This document shows positions 1 to 8,586 of a stretch of 39,233 bases of DNA, in pieces (the stretch's first letter is position 1; every line of letters begins with the position of its first letter). The DNA is from SHZI01 sp049290495 (lineage in GTDB: Bacteria; Pseudomonadota; Gammaproteobacteria; Steroidobacterales; GCA-2729495), in assembly GCA_049290495.1 (NCBI GenBank), contig JBATNV010000106.1, positions 1 through 39,233 on the forward strand, in the 5' to 3' direction. A model generated the notes under the pieces. That model ran no database searches and had not been told where the DNA came from. It saw nothing but the letters and a program-made list of their open reading frames with translations. Position numbers and translations under genes: made by a program.

Positions 1-60
1 GCCCTTATCCGCCTCCCGCAGAAATCCGATGATCTGCTCTTCCGTAAACCGCTTCTTCAC
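1..60 (-). CDS. IS3-family transposase OrfA, N-terminal fragment (runs off the window)
   Basis: Reading leftward from a GTG codon at 60-58, the frame gives KKRFTEEQIIGFLREADKG, the usual opening of IS3-family OrfA, a helix-turn-helix protein that binds the insertion-sequence ends. A strong AGGAGGT ribosome site lies just upstream (about 66-72). Only 20 codons are inside the window, so whether the element is intact cannot be judged. The outer end of the element should lie within about 61-95, just before the GIY-YIG gene. This marks the left edge of the defence island as a mobile-element junction. Confidence 0.75.
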   Translation of the reverse strand, partial: MKKRFTEEQIIGFLREADKG

Positions 61-99
61 GTCCAACCTCCTGATCCCGGGGTTAGACTCTAATGCCTC

Positions 100-789
100 G
101 TGCTACTCAAATCAGGGGTGACGTCGGAACCAGGCAAGGCGCTTTTTATTGGTTTGTTTTCAATTGGCAAATCAAAACCGCTCACTCTTAAACAGTATTG
201 GCAGGTTCCAGCGTATATTGAGATGAAGGCCCTCGGCATGCAGGGCTTCACTGAAGAGAACGGCAGACACTCCATCCTCTGGTTCGACCTCGCACTCACT
301 GAGTTATTTGCCTCCTGGACAGGAAAGCTAATCGTAGGTTGGCCGCCACCCGAGCGGTCGTGGTGGCGGCGGGCGCACCGAAACGATATGCCGGTACTTT
401 CGATTCTCGAAGAAAGCCTGCTTGATGCCGCCATGCCCGAATGGGATGGCATCAAATTATCGTGGGAAGAACTCAGGGTTCTCCCCTCACGCTGGAAGTC
501 GGCCCTTTCTCAGTGGCGTGGCATTTACTACATATTCGACAATTCTGACGGAAAGGGCTATGTCGGATCCACATATGGCGAAGCCAATCTCTACGGTCGG
601 TGGTTAAACTACGCGGGGAGTGGGCATGGTGGAAACAAGCTACTCAAGCGACGCGATCCACGCCATTTCCATTTCAGTATTTTGCAAAGAGTGTCGCCCG
701 ATATGAATGCAAGTGACCTCATCCGGCTCGAAAGCTCCTGGAAAGAAAGACTCCACACGCGACAACCGTTTGGATTAAATGACAACTAA
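100..789 (+). CDS. GIY-YIG nuclease-domain protein associated with the restriction-modification locus
   Basis: A 229-residue protein. The C-terminal third carries a GIY-YIG nuclease core: GIYYIF at residues 141-146, a YVGS strand around residue 155, and a conserved Glu in the LIRLESSWKERL segment. The N-terminal 140 residues are a separate domain rich in Trp and Pro (WPPPERSWW) that I recall from homologues beside Type I restriction genes; I do not know its function. The start at GTG 100 is uncertain. GTG 118 or ATG 223 would shorten the protein, but the N-terminal domain appears conserved from about residue 28. It lies 53 bp before hsdM on the same strand. The role is inferred: an accessory DNA-cutting or processing enzyme of the island. 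Confidence 0.75.
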   Translation: MLLKSGVTSEPGKALFIGLFSIGKSKPLTLKQYWQVPAYIEMKALGMQGFTEENGRHSILWFDLALTELFASWTGKLIVGWPPPERSWWRRAHRNDMPVLSILEESLLDAAMPEWDGIKLSWEELRVLPSRWKSALSQWRGIYYIFDNSDGKGYVGSTYGEANLYGRWLNYAGSGHGGNKLLKRRDPRHFHFSILQRVSPDMNASDLIRLESSWKERLHTRQPFGLNDN

Positions 790-842
790 GAGGGCTCGGA
801 CTGCACCATATCCACGAGAACCGCAACGGAACCCCTGATCAC

Positions 843-2462
843 ATGCTCTGGACAGCCCCCTCCGAAAAAGACACTGCCGCCGCAACGCTGGAAAAGCGTC
901 TCTGGGATTCCGCTGACCAGTTCCGTGCGAACTCAGGCCTCAAGGCACAGGAATACTCAGGCCCGATCCTTGGTCTGATCTTTCTGCGCTTTGCTGAAGT
1001 CCGCTTCACCATGCTGCACGCGAAGCTGGAGAAGGCCGGGGCATCGGGTCGACGCGGCAGTCGGGTGGATGAACCTGCGGCCTATCACGCCGAGGGCATC
1101 CTTTATCTACCCGCCGAGGCACGCTTTGCCTGGCTGCTGAACCGCCCGGAAGCCGAAGATATCGGCGCGAAGATCAACGCGGCGATGCGCGACATCGAGA
1201 AGTACAACGCGCAGCTCGCAGGCGTGCTGCCGAAAACCTACAACCTGTTCACCAGCACCCTGCTCAAGGAACTGTTGAAGAAAGTTTCGGAGATTCCCGC
1301 CACTGCAGACTACGACGCCTTCGGCCGAATCTACGAGTATTTCCTCGGCGAGTTCGCACGCACCGAGGGTCAGAGAGGCGGCGAGTTCTATACGCCGGGC
1401 AGCATCGTCCGCTTGTTAACCGAGGTCATCGAGCCCTACCACGGGCGCATTCTCGACCCGGCCTGCGGATCGGGCGGCATGTTCGTGTCCAGCGCGCGCT
1501 TCGTGGCCGAGCATAAAAAGAACCCCGCTGCCGAACTCGCCATCTGCGGCGTGGAAAAGACGGACGAGACCGGACGCCTCTGCCGCCTGAACCTCGCAGT
1601 GCATGGACTCGAAGGCGACATCCGTCACGGCGGCAACGTCAACAGCTACTACGACGACCCGCACACCGCCACCGGCCAGTTCGACTTCGTGCTCGCCAAT
1701 CCGCCCTTCAACGTGAACGCTGTAGACAAGGAGCGCCTGAAAGACGCCGTGGGCCCGGGCCGCCGCTTCCCCTTCGGCCTGCCGAACACCGACAACGCCA
1801 ACTACCTGTGGATCCAGCTCTTCTACTCATCGCTGAACAAGACAGGCCGCGCCGGCTTCGTGATGGCCAACTCGGCATCCGATGCGCGCAGCTCCGAACA
1901 GGAACTCCGCAAACAGCTCATCGAAGCGCGCGGCGTAGACGTGATGGTCGCCGTCGGCCCGAACATGTTCTACACCGTCACGCTCCCCTGCACGCTCTGG
2001 TTCCTCGACAGGGGCAAAGCCAAAACACCGCGCGCCGACACCGTGCTGTTCATCGATGCCCGACACATCTACCGGCAGATCGACCGCGCACATCGCGACT
2101 GGACAACGGCGCAGACCGGCTTTATCGCCAACCTTGTGCGCCTTTATCGCGGCGAGTCACCCGACTTCACCCTCGGCGGCGACGAAGCCGAAACGAAGCT
2201 CAACGAGATCTTCGGAAAAAAGCCGAAATACGCCGATATCCCCGGTTTGTGCAAAGCCGCCACGATCCAGGACATCGAAGCGCAGGGCTGGTCGCTCAAC
2301 CCCGGACGCTACGTCGGCGTCGCACCCGGCGAAGCGGTGAGCGACGAGGACTTCAGGGAGCAGTTTGAAACGCTGAACGAGGAACTCGAAGCCTTAAACG
2401 CCCGGGCTCGCGAACTGGAAGGGATCATTGCCGGGAATGTGGCGGAGATTTTGCAGGCGTGA
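843..2462 (+). CDS. hsdM: Type I restriction-modification system, DNA methyltransferase subunit HsdM
   Basis: A 539-residue N6-adenine DNA methyltransferase subunit. It combines with HsdS to modify the recognition site and with HsdR to restrict. The N-terminal helical HsdM domain (about residues 10-150) is followed by the SAM-binding motif DPACGSGGMF at 205 and the catalytic NPPF motif at 286. Length fits the family (about 500-550). The C-terminus is helical and Glu-rich, as expected for the HsdS-contacting end. Its stop codon overlaps the GTG start of hsdS, so the two are translationally coupled. No clear promoter was seen in the 53 bp before it, so it may be read together with the GIY-YIG gene. 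Confidence 0.97.
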   Translation: MLWTAPSEKDTAAATLEKRLWDSADQFRANSGLKAQEYSGPILGLIFLRFAEVRFTMLHAKLEKAGASGRRGSRVDEPAAYHAEGILYLPAEARFAWLLNRPEAEDIGAKINAAMRDIEKYNAQLAGVLPKTYNLFTSTLLKELLKKVSEIPATADYDAFGRIYEYFLGEFARTEGQRGGEFYTPGSIVRLLTEVIEPYHGRILDPACGSGGMFVSSARFVAEHKKNPAAELAICGVEKTDETGRLCRLNLAVHGLEGDIRHGGNVNSYYDDPHTATGQFDFVLANPPFNVNAVDKERLKDAVGPGRRFPFGLPNTDNANYLWIQLFYSSLNKTGRAGFVMANSASDARSSEQELRKQLIEARGVDVMVAVGPNMFYTVTLPCTLWFLDRGKAKTPRADTVLFIDARHIYRQIDRAHRDWTTAQTGFIANLVRLYRGESPDFTLGGDEAETKLNEIFGKKPKYADIPGLCKAATIQDIEAQGWSLNPGRYVGVAPGEAVSDEDFREQFETLNEELEALNARARELEGIIAGNVAEILQA

Positions 2463-3661
2463 GGGAGAAAAAAACAAATGGCAGACTCGGAGATGTATGC
2501 CGCGTAATTCCTGGTTACGCCTTCAAGAGTAGTGATTGGTGCGATAAGGGAATTCCTGTCGTCAAGATCAAAAACATCAAAGGCGACACCAGCGTCGACC
2601 TTTCCTACCTGGATTGCGTCCCAGAGTCAGTGCTGACACCAAAGCTCCAGAAGTTCGTTCTGGTTGACGGAGACATTCTGGTCGCGATGACTGGTGCGAC
2701 CGCAGGAAAAGTCGGAAAGGTTCGCACGTGCATGGCCCTCCTTCTGAATCAACGCGTCGCTAAAATTCAGCCGGTAGAAGCGGACCACGACTTCATCTGG
2801 TCTGTCGTAAGTAGCCATGAATATCAAGAGACGTTTTTCCATCTCGCTGACGGCGCAGCACAACCGAACATGAGCGGTAGGCAAATTGAAAGCGTTAATA
2901 TCCCGCTCCCCCCACTACCGGTACAACGACGGATTGCAGGCATCCTGTCGGCCTACGACGATCTGATAGAGAACAGTCAGCGACGCATCCGGATTCTGGA
3001 GGCGATGGCCCGCGCCCTCTACCGCGAGTGGTTCGTCCACTTCCGTTTCCCCGGCCACGAAAAGCTCTCGCGCATCGCCTCCCCTCTCGGCGACATTCCT
3101 GAAGGCTGGGAGGTAAGGAAGCTCGGCGAGATTGCAGACATCACGATGGGTCTTTCACCCAAGGGCAACACCTACAATGAAGTAGGCGACGGAACACCGC
3201 TGATCAATGGCCCGGTAGAGTTCGGGGATCGATTCACGAAACAGGTGAAGTGGACAACCGCACCAACCAAAACTTGCAGGAATGGTGACCTCATCGTCTG
3301 CGTTAGAGGTTCGACAACAGGAAAATACGTGAAGAGCGATGGTGTGTATTGTCTTGGTCGTGGCGTCTGCGGACTCAGCAGCAGCTTTCAGTGCTTCATT
3401 GATCTACTCTTCGAAAACGAACTACCCACCCTTCTCAGCCAAACTAGCGGTTCAACTTTCCCTAGCTGGACGGGCCCACAACTGAAGAACCATCCGGTGC
3501 TATTCCCGCCGCAAGAACTGCTCACACACTTCGAGATCCTAGTAAAGCCGATGGCCGAGCAGGTGCTATCCCTCGAACGCCAAATACAAAACCTCCACCG
3601 CACCCGCAACCTGCTCCTACCCCGCCTGCTTTCCGGTCAGACCAACATCGAGGCAGCCTGA
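2459..3661 (+). CDS. hsdS: Type I restriction-modification system, specificity subunit HsdS
   Basis: A 400-residue specificity subunit with the classic two-half layout. A first target-recognition domain spans roughly residues 5-150. It is followed by the central conserved helix (PLPPLPVQRRIAGILSAYDD, about 147-166) and a linker helix ending LYREWFVHFRFPG. A second recognition domain spans about 220-345, and a closing conserved helix ends LLLPRLLSGQ. Each recognition domain reads one half of a bipartite DNA target. The start is GTG at 2459 inside the hsdM stop region, because there is no nearby in-frame ATG. Codon use in the recognition domains is less GC-rich than in hsdM, as is usual for exchanged specificity domains. 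The target sequence cannot be predicted here. Confidence 0.96.
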   Translation: MREKKTNGRLGDVCRVIPGYAFKSSDWCDKGIPVVKIKNIKGDTSVDLSYLDCVPESVLTPKLQKFVLVDGDILVAMTGATAGKVGKVRTCMALLLNQRVAKIQPVEADHDFIWSVVSSHEYQETFFHLADGAAQPNMSGRQIESVNIPLPPLPVQRRIAGILSAYDDLIENSQRRIRILEAMARALYREWFVHFRFPGHEKLSRIASPLGDIPEGWEVRKLGEIADITMGLSPKGNTYNEVGDGTPLINGPVEFGDRFTKQVKWTTAPTKTCRNGDLIVCVRGSTTGKYVKSDGVYCLGRGVCGLSSSFQCFIDLLFENELPTLLSQTSGSTFPSWTGPQLKNHPVLFPPQELLTHFEILVKPMAEQVLSLERQIQNLHRTRNLLLPRLLSGQTNIEAA

Positions 3662-3682
3662 CTAAGGGATCCGTGCCGCAGG

Positions 3683-3708
3683 CATTCGCTATTCGCGAAT
3701 AGCGAATG
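3683..3708. promoter_or_regulatory. 26-bp perfect palindrome, candidate distal operator
   Basis: Positions 3683-3708 are identical to their own reverse complement over all 26 bases. The internal layout is TTCG-N4-TTCG meeting CGAA-N4-CGAA at a central CG. It sits 22 bp after the hsdS stop and 80 bp before a second, related palindrome. A palindrome of this length with a repeated half-site pattern is typical of a dimer or dimer-of-dimers repressor site. The lack of a T-run argues against a terminator. It could still act as a weak hairpin at the end of the hsdS transcript. Confidence 0.65.
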
Positions 3709-3762
3709 AGCGGCAGGGCCAAAGGCGGCAACTGCCCAAGTGGCTGCTGGAGAACCAATCGG

Positions 3763-3791
3763 TTGACAACCCTATGATTATTTAATACTTT
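3763..3791 (+). promoter_or_regulatory. Predicted sigma-70 promoter for the regulator-nucleotidyltransferase-hsdR operon
   Basis: A consensus -35 box TTGACA (3763-3768) is followed, after 17 bp, by TACTTT (3786-3791) as -10. The -10 overlaps the start of the proximal palindrome at 3788, so a protein bound there would block RNA polymerase. The first gene downstream starts at 3827. An alternative -10 (TAATAC, 3783) has a poorer 14-bp spacing. Confidence 0.55.
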
Positions 3792-3813
3792 CGTATTTCG
3801 CGAAACACGAAAG
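3788..3813. promoter_or_regulatory. 26-bp near-perfect palindrome over the -10 box, candidate proximal operator
   Basis: Positions 3788-3813 form a palindrome with one mismatched pair and the same TTCG-N4-TTCG / CGAA-N4-CGAA skeleton as 3683-3708. Both share the TTCGCGAA centre. It overlaps the predicted -10 box and ends 13 nt before the ATG of the regulator gene, with the AAGG ribosome site at its edge. Two matching sites flanking a promoter suggest autorepression, possibly with DNA looping. Confidence 0.65.
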
Positions 3814-3826
3814 GTCGTCCTGCGGC

Positions 3827-4360
3827 ATGTCTAGGCTCCCCAATCGCCAACCGGTACTCAAGCCTCAGGACTTCTATGTCCTGCTGTCGCTGCTGGCTTG
3901 TCACGACGAGGGTACGACCTATCCCGAACTGGCCGCATTCTCCGGGCTGTCGATGTCCGAGGTACACGGCGCGCTGAAGCGGGCCGAGGCCGCACGTCTG
4001 TTGTTTTTCGATGAGAAGCGGCCGCGCATTCTCGTGCCGGCGTTCAGGGAGTTTCTGTTCCACGGCGCCAAATATGCGTTTCCAGCCACACGCGGCAGCA
4101 TGGTCGCGGGTGTACCCACCGCGTATGCGGCACCGCCACTGAACGCACACATCGCGCCATCGGCGGACCCGGCGCCGGTATGGCCTGCCATTGAGGGCAA
4201 GGTGCGCGGCATGGCCCTGATTCCGCTCTATCCGTCGGCACCTGCGGCTGCGCTGCGCAACCCGGCGCTATACGAGAACCTCGCCTTGTTCGATGCGCTC
4301 CGTGCCGGCAATGCACGGGAGCGCAAGCTGGCGCGAGAGCTGTTCGAGGCGCGGCTGTGA
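3827..4360 (+). CDS. Winged-helix transcriptional regulator (MarR-like N-terminus) of the nucleotidyltransferase-hsdR operon
   Basis: A 177-residue protein. Residues about 10-70 form a winged helix-turn-helix, with the recognition region around ELAAFSGLSMSEVHGALKRAEAARLL. Residues about 80-177 form a second conserved-looking block with FPATRG, a GVPTAYAAPPL stretch, a PLYPSAP stretch and a C-terminal ALRAGNARERKLARELF helix. This block may be a dimerisation or ligand domain. It is likely the DNA-binding partner of the next gene, by analogy with AbiEi-type antitoxins that act as repressors, although its fold looks different from AbiEi. The stop overlaps the GTG of the next gene. The two palindromes directly upstream are its natural candidate targets. 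Function is inferred from motif and context. Confidence 0.8.
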   Translation: MSRLPNRQPVLKPQDFYVLLSLLACHDEGTTYPELAAFSGLSMSEVHGALKRAEAARLLFFDEKRPRILVPAFREFLFHGAKYAFPATRGSMVAGVPTAYAAPPLNAHIAPSADPAPVWPAIEGKVRGMALIPLYPSAPAAALRNPALYENLALFDALRAGNARERKLARELFEARL

Positions 4361-5073
4361 TTGCGGGCGACCCCAATATACAAAGCGTCGAGCTGGTGGC
4401 TGCTGCGCTGGGCGAGCTGTGCGACGGGCTGATACTGGTCGGAGGTTGTGCCGCCAGCCTGTTGGTCGACGCACCGTCAGCGCCGCCGCCGCGCGTCACC
4501 TATGATGTTGACCTGATCGCGGTTGTGACTGCACTGCGCGACTACCACGCGCTGGAGCGCAAATTTGCACAGCGTGGATTCAAGCGTGACACGTCGCCTG
4601 ATGCACCGATATGTCGCTGGACAATTGGCGGCATTGCGGTGGACCTGATGCCTACCGACGAGAGCGTGCTCGGTTTCTCGAACCGCTGGTATACGGAAGC
4701 GGCCGCATCAGCGACACGGTTGAGCTTACCGAGCGGTAGGGCTATCAACCTGATCTCGGCACCGGCCTTCCTTGCTACCAAGTTCGAGGCATTTCTATCG
4801 CGCGGCAAGGCCGACCTGCTGATCAGCCACGACTTTGAGGACATCATCAACATCGTCGAGGGGCACTTGTCTATCGTTGCGGAAATCGACGCCAGCGAGA
4901 AAGGCCTGCGGGCTTATCTCGCGGCGCAATTCGTCGATGTCATTGCCGCGCCGGACTTCATGAACGTACTGCCGGGGCTAGTCGCCAACGATGAGCTGCA
5001 TTCGCAGCGGGTGGCGGCAGTGATGAAAAGAATTGCGGCGATCACAGCTCTGGCGGCAAGCGCAACACCATGA
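4357..5073 (+). CDS. AbiEii-like nucleotidyltransferase (minimal NTase fold), candidate toxin or modifier
   Basis: A 238-residue protein with the signature of DNA polymerase beta-type nucleotidyltransferases. The glycine-rich helix is LVGGCAASLL (27-36), followed by the metal-binding DVD (Asp50, Asp52) and a third acidic residue Asp96 in the strand AVDLMP. The KFEAFLSRGKAD segment resembles the Lys-containing helix of AbiEii/MenT-type toxins, which add nucleotides to tRNA or other targets. All three expected acidic residues are present, so it should be active. It starts at GTG 4357, overlapping the regulator stop (GTGA), and its TGA overlaps the ATG of hsdR (ATGA). It therefore sits inside a Type I restriction locus as a coupled cistron. 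Whether it is a toxin, an abortive-infection effector or an HsdR modifier is unknown. Confidence 0.75.
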   Translation: MIAGDPNIQSVELVAAALGELCDGLILVGGCAASLLVDAPSAPPPRVTYDVDLIAVVTALRDYHALERKFAQRGFKRDTSPDAPICRWTIGGIAVDLMPTDESVLGFSNRWYTEAAASATRLSLPSGRAINLISAPAFLATKFEAFLSRGKADLLISHDFEDIINIVEGHLSIVAEIDASEKGLRAYLAAQFVDVIAAPDFMNVLPGLVANDELHSQRVAAVMKRIAAITALAASATP

Positions 5074-8000
5074 GCCCTCACGCCTGGACCGAAGACCAGC
5101 TCGTCGAACAGCCCGCCATCGGGCTGTTTGCAGAGCTCGGCTGGACTACGGTGTCGGCGCTGGATGAAACCTTCGGCACCGACGGCACCCTGGCGCGCGA
5201 GACGAAGGGCGATGTGGTGCTGGTCGCCCGGCTGCGGGCAGCACTGGAGCGCCTGAATCCCGCCCTGCCTGCCGAGGCCATCGCGTCTGCGATCGACGAA
5301 CTGGGCCGCGACCGCTCGGCGATGAGCTCGGAAGCGGCCAATCGCGAGACCTATCAGCTGCTGAAAGAAGGCATCGCCGTGTCGGTGCCGGATCGCGAGC
5401 ACGGCGGGCAGAAGACCGAGCGCCTGCGCGTGGTGGACTGGCAGCAGCCGGAGAACAACGACTTTCTGCTGGTCAGCCAGTTCAGTGTCACGGGCGCGCT
5501 CTATACCTGTCGGCCCGATCTGGTGGGTTTCGTGAACGGGCTGCCGTGGGTGGTGATCGAACTGAAAAAGCCCGGCGTGCCGGCACGCGCCGCCTTCGAC
5601 GACAACATCACGCACTACAAGCAGCAGATCCCGGCGCTGTTCTGGTTTAACGCGCTGCTGATCGCTTCCAACGGCACGGACAGCCGTGTGGGTTCGCTCA
5701 CCGCCGACTGGGGACGCTGGGTGGAATGGAAGCGCATAGCACGCGAGGACGAGCCACGCCGCGTGTCGCTGGAAGTGATGTTGCGCGGCACCTGCGAGCA
5801 CAGCCGGCTGCTCGACCTGGTGGAGAACTTCACGCTGTTTTCCGAACACAAGTCAGGGCTGGTGAAGATCATCGCGCAGAACCACCAGTACCTCGGCGTG
5901 AACAACGCCATTGCCTCGCTGCTCGAAGCCCGCGAGTCAGGTCACGGTCGCGGCGGCGTGTTCTGGCAGACCCAAGGCAGCGGCAAGAGCTTCTCGATGG
6001 TGTTCTTTGCGCAAAAGGTGCTGCGCAAGCTGGCCGGCAACTGGACCTTCGTGATCGTCACCGACCGCGTGGAGCTGGACACGCAGATCGCCGGCACCTT
6101 CAAGACCACCGGTGCGGTGAGCGAGGCTGAAGGCGACGAGTGCCACGCCAACAGTGGCGCACACCTGCGCGAACTCCTGCGCGGCAACCATCGCTATGTG
6201 TTCACGCTGGTGCACAAGTTCCAGACGCCGGAGTTGCTGTGCGACCGCACCGACGTGATCGTGCTGACCGACGAGGCGCATCGCAGTCAGTACGACACGC
6301 TGGCGCTCAACATGCGCGCCGCCCTGCCCCGCGCGCTGTTCCTGGCCTTTACCGGCACGCCGCTGATTGCCGGCGAGGAACGCACCCGCGAGGTGTTCGG
6401 TGACTATGTGTCGATCTACGACTTCCAGCAGTCGGTTGAAGACGGCGCCACGGTGCCGCTGTTCTATGAGAACCGCACGCCGGAATTGCAGCTCACCAAC
6501 GCGGATCTCAATGACGACATCTATCGCCTGATCGAGGCTGCCGAGCTCGACCCTGAACAGGAGACCCGGCTGGAGCGCGAACTCGCCCGCCAGTACCACC
6601 TCATCACCCGCGATGAGCGGCTGGACACCGTGGCGCAGGACATCGTGCGGCATTTTCTCGGCCGGGGCTTTGTGGGCAAGGCGATGGTGGTGTCCATCGA
6701 CAAGGCCACTGCGCTGCGGATGTACAACAAGGTGCGGCACGGCTTCGAAGTGGAAACGGCGCGGGTGCAGAAGGAGCTGGGCGAGCTTAACTATCTGCCT
6801 CGCGGCGAGATGACGCCCGAACAAGCGCAGCGCGATCTGCGTATCGCCGGGCTGAAGCAACGGCTTGAGGTGCTGACGACGACCGACATGGCGCTGATCG
6901 TTTCGCCGGGACAGAACGAGATCGCACAGATGCGGGCGCTCGGCCTCGACATCGAGCCGCACCGCAAGCGCATGAACGATTCACTGCCCGGGCTGGACGA
7001 GAAGTTCAAGGACACCGACGACCCGCTGCGCCTGGTGTTTGTCTGTGCCATGTGGCTAACCGGCTTCGATGCGCCGAGCTGCTCGACCGTGTATCTCGAC
7101 AAGCCGATGCGCAACCACACGCTGATGCAGACCATCGCCCGTGCCAACCGCGTGTTTCCCGGCAAGCACAGCGGCGTGATCGTCGATTACGCCAATGTCT
7201 TCGCCTCGCTGGAAAAGGCACTGGCCATCTACGGCGCCGGCAAGGATGGCAAGAGCCCGGTCAAGGACAAGCAGCAACTGGTCGCAGAGCTGCGCCAGGC
7301 GGTGGTGGATGCCTCGTCGTTTTGTGCGGCACATGGCGTGATGCTCAGCGCGATCGAGGCGCTGGCGGCCGGCAGCCTGGGTCGCCTGCAGGCCATCGAA
7401 GACGCGATGAATGAGCTGATTTCGCCCGATTCACTACGCCGGGATTTCTACAGCCATGAGCGGCTGGTGAGCACCCTGTACAGGGCGGTGAAGCCCGACC
7501 CTGCTGCGTTGGAATTTGCCAGCCGGGTCGCTTGCCTGACGACGCTCGCCGAGGCGATCCGCATCCGGCTCAACCCGAACCCGCCAGACATCTCACAAGT
7601 AATGGGCGGCATCAACAGCCTGCTCGATGAGTCGATCACCGGACACGCAATCCGGGAACAGGGGCCGCCTGCGCTGGATCTGTCAAAGATCAACTTCGAG
7701 GCACTGGCCCAGCGCTTCAAAACGTCCAGCCACCGAAACACCGAGATCGAAGTCCTCAAGGCCGCCATCCGTGCCCAGCTGGAGAAGATGATCCGCCTGA
7801 ATAGCACCCGCGCCGACTTCGCCGAGAAGTTTGAGGCACTGATCGACAGCTACAACGCCGGCAGCCGCAACATCGAAGACCTGTTCAATGAACTGGTTAA
7901 GCTCAGCAACAGCCTGAACGACGAACAGCAGCGGCATGTGCGCGAGAACATGAGCGAAGAAGAACTGGTGATCTTCGACATCCTCACCCGCCCAGCGCCC

Positions 8001-8255
8001 GAACTGAGCGGCGAAGAACGCGCCGAGGTCAAGAAGGTCGCCCGCGAACTGCTGAATCGCCTGAAAGCTTTGCTGGTGCTGAACTGGCGGCAGAAATCCA
8101 CCGCGCGTTCACAACTGAAGCTGACCATCGAAGACACGCTCGATACCGGACTGCCGCGCGCCTATACGCCCGAGCTGTACCAACACAAGTGCGCGGCCGT
8201 CTTCGAGCATGTGTACGAGAGTTATCCGGAGCGGGATGCGGGGATTTACGCCTGA
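5070..8255 (+). CDS. hsdR: Type I restriction endonuclease, motor and nuclease subunit HsdR
   Basis: A 1061-residue subunit that translocates DNA with ATP and cuts unmodified DNA. The N-terminal PD-(D/E)xK nuclease is visible as Asp150 (CRPDLVGF) and the E-x-K pair Glu164/Lys166 in VVIELKKPG. The helicase motor follows: Walker A QGSGKS at 302-307 and DEAH at 401-404. Further motifs are AFTGTPL, WLTGFDAPS and QTIARANRVFPGK (helicase motif VI). The C-terminal helical region ends HVYESYPERDAGIYA. Length and motifs are complete. It overlaps the nucleotidyltransferase by ATGA, so it should be translated from the regulator-driven transcript rather than with hsdMS. Two shortened copies of parts of an hsdR-like gene occur at 10241-10380 and 15923-16022. 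Confidence 0.97.
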   Translation: MSPHAWTEDQLVEQPAIGLFAELGWTTVSALDETFGTDGTLARETKGDVVLVARLRAALERLNPALPAEAIASAIDELGRDRSAMSSEAANRETYQLLKEGIAVSVPDREHGGQKTERLRVVDWQQPENNDFLLVSQFSVTGALYTCRPDLVGFVNGLPWVVIELKKPGVPARAAFDDNITHYKQQIPALFWFNALLIASNGTDSRVGSLTADWGRWVEWKRIAREDEPRRVSLEVMLRGTCEHSRLLDLVENFTLFSEHKSGLVKIIAQNHQYLGVNNAIASLLEARESGHGRGGVFWQTQGSGKSFSMVFFAQKVLRKLAGNWTFVIVTDRVELDTQIAGTFKTTGAVSEAEGDECHANSGAHLRELLRGNHRYVFTLVHKFQTPELLCDRTDVIVLTDEAHRSQYDTLALNMRAALPRALFLAFTGTPLIAGEERTREVFGDYVSIYDFQQSVEDGATVPLFYENRTPELQLTNADLNDDIYRLIEAAELDPEQETRLERELARQYHLITRDERLDTVAQDIVRHFLGRGFVGKAMVVSIDKATALRMYNKVRHGFEVETARVQKELGELNYLPRGEMTPEQAQRDLRIAGLKQRLEVLTTTDMALIVSPGQNEIAQMRALGLDIEPHRKRMNDSLPGLDEKFKDTDDPLRLVFVCAMWLTGFDAPSCSTVYLDKPMRNHTLMQTIARANRVFPGKHSGVIVDYANVFASLEKALAIYGAGKDGKSPVKDKQQLVAELRQAVVDASSFCAAHGVMLSAIEALAAGSLGRLQAIEDAMNELISPDSLRRDFYSHERLVSTLYRAVKPDPAALEFASRVACLTTLAEAIRIRLNPNPPDISQVMGGINSLLDESITGHAIREQGPPALDLSKINFEALAQRFKTSSHRNTEIEVLKAAIRAQLEKMIRLNSTRADFAEKFEALIDSYNAGSRNIEDLFNELVKLSNSLNDEQQRHVRENMSEEELVIFDILTRPAPELSGEERAEVKKVARELLNRLKALLVLNWRQKSTARSQLKLTIEDTLDTGLPRAYTPELYQHKCAAVFEHVYESYPERDAGIYA

Positions 8256-8586
8256 TTGGTGCCAGATTTCTTTTTTCACGAATGCCCTTGTAGATTCGGC
8301 TCGCAACCACAGGGAGCGCTGCATGAACCGCACACAAGACCAACACGGATCAGCAAAGGCGAAATATGCTGTTCGTCGGCGACGGCAGTGGCGCTCCTGG
8401 TGTTCATGGCGTTACCGGGCGACGCCAGCAATATGCGGCCAGTGACCCGGCGACCTCTGGAGGCCAGTCAGTCAGAAATTTTCAAGTTCATTAATTCCGA
8501 GAAGAATTGAGTCATAGAAGGTTGTTATGTCGACCCTTTGGACGTCATGCTAGCTCACGCAACAGAAGTAGTTAAACATCACGGAA
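8256..8586. other. Intergenic stretch after hsdR, no convincing gene
   Basis: No frame has both a credible start and coding character. One frame near 8367-8430 encodes a short hydrophobic run resembling a signal peptide (TAVALLVFMALPGDAS) without a start codon or a mature protein, so it may be the relic of a decayed exported protein. No terminator hairpin with a T-run was found after hsdR. Confidence 0.4.

Noticed and set aside
4914..5849. Antisense open frame (311 codons) opposite the nucleotidyltransferase/hsdR junction
   Set aside because: It spans two real genes on the other strand and shows no recognisable domain.
5937..6962. Long antisense open frame (341 codons) opposite hsdR
   Set aside because: It is His/Arg/Leu-rich shadow sequence from a GC-rich gene with strong sense-strand motifs, and it has no ribosome site.
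8367..8510. Small exported protein after hsdR
   Set aside because: The hydrophobic stretch has no start codon in frame and the following residues do not form a plausible mature protein.
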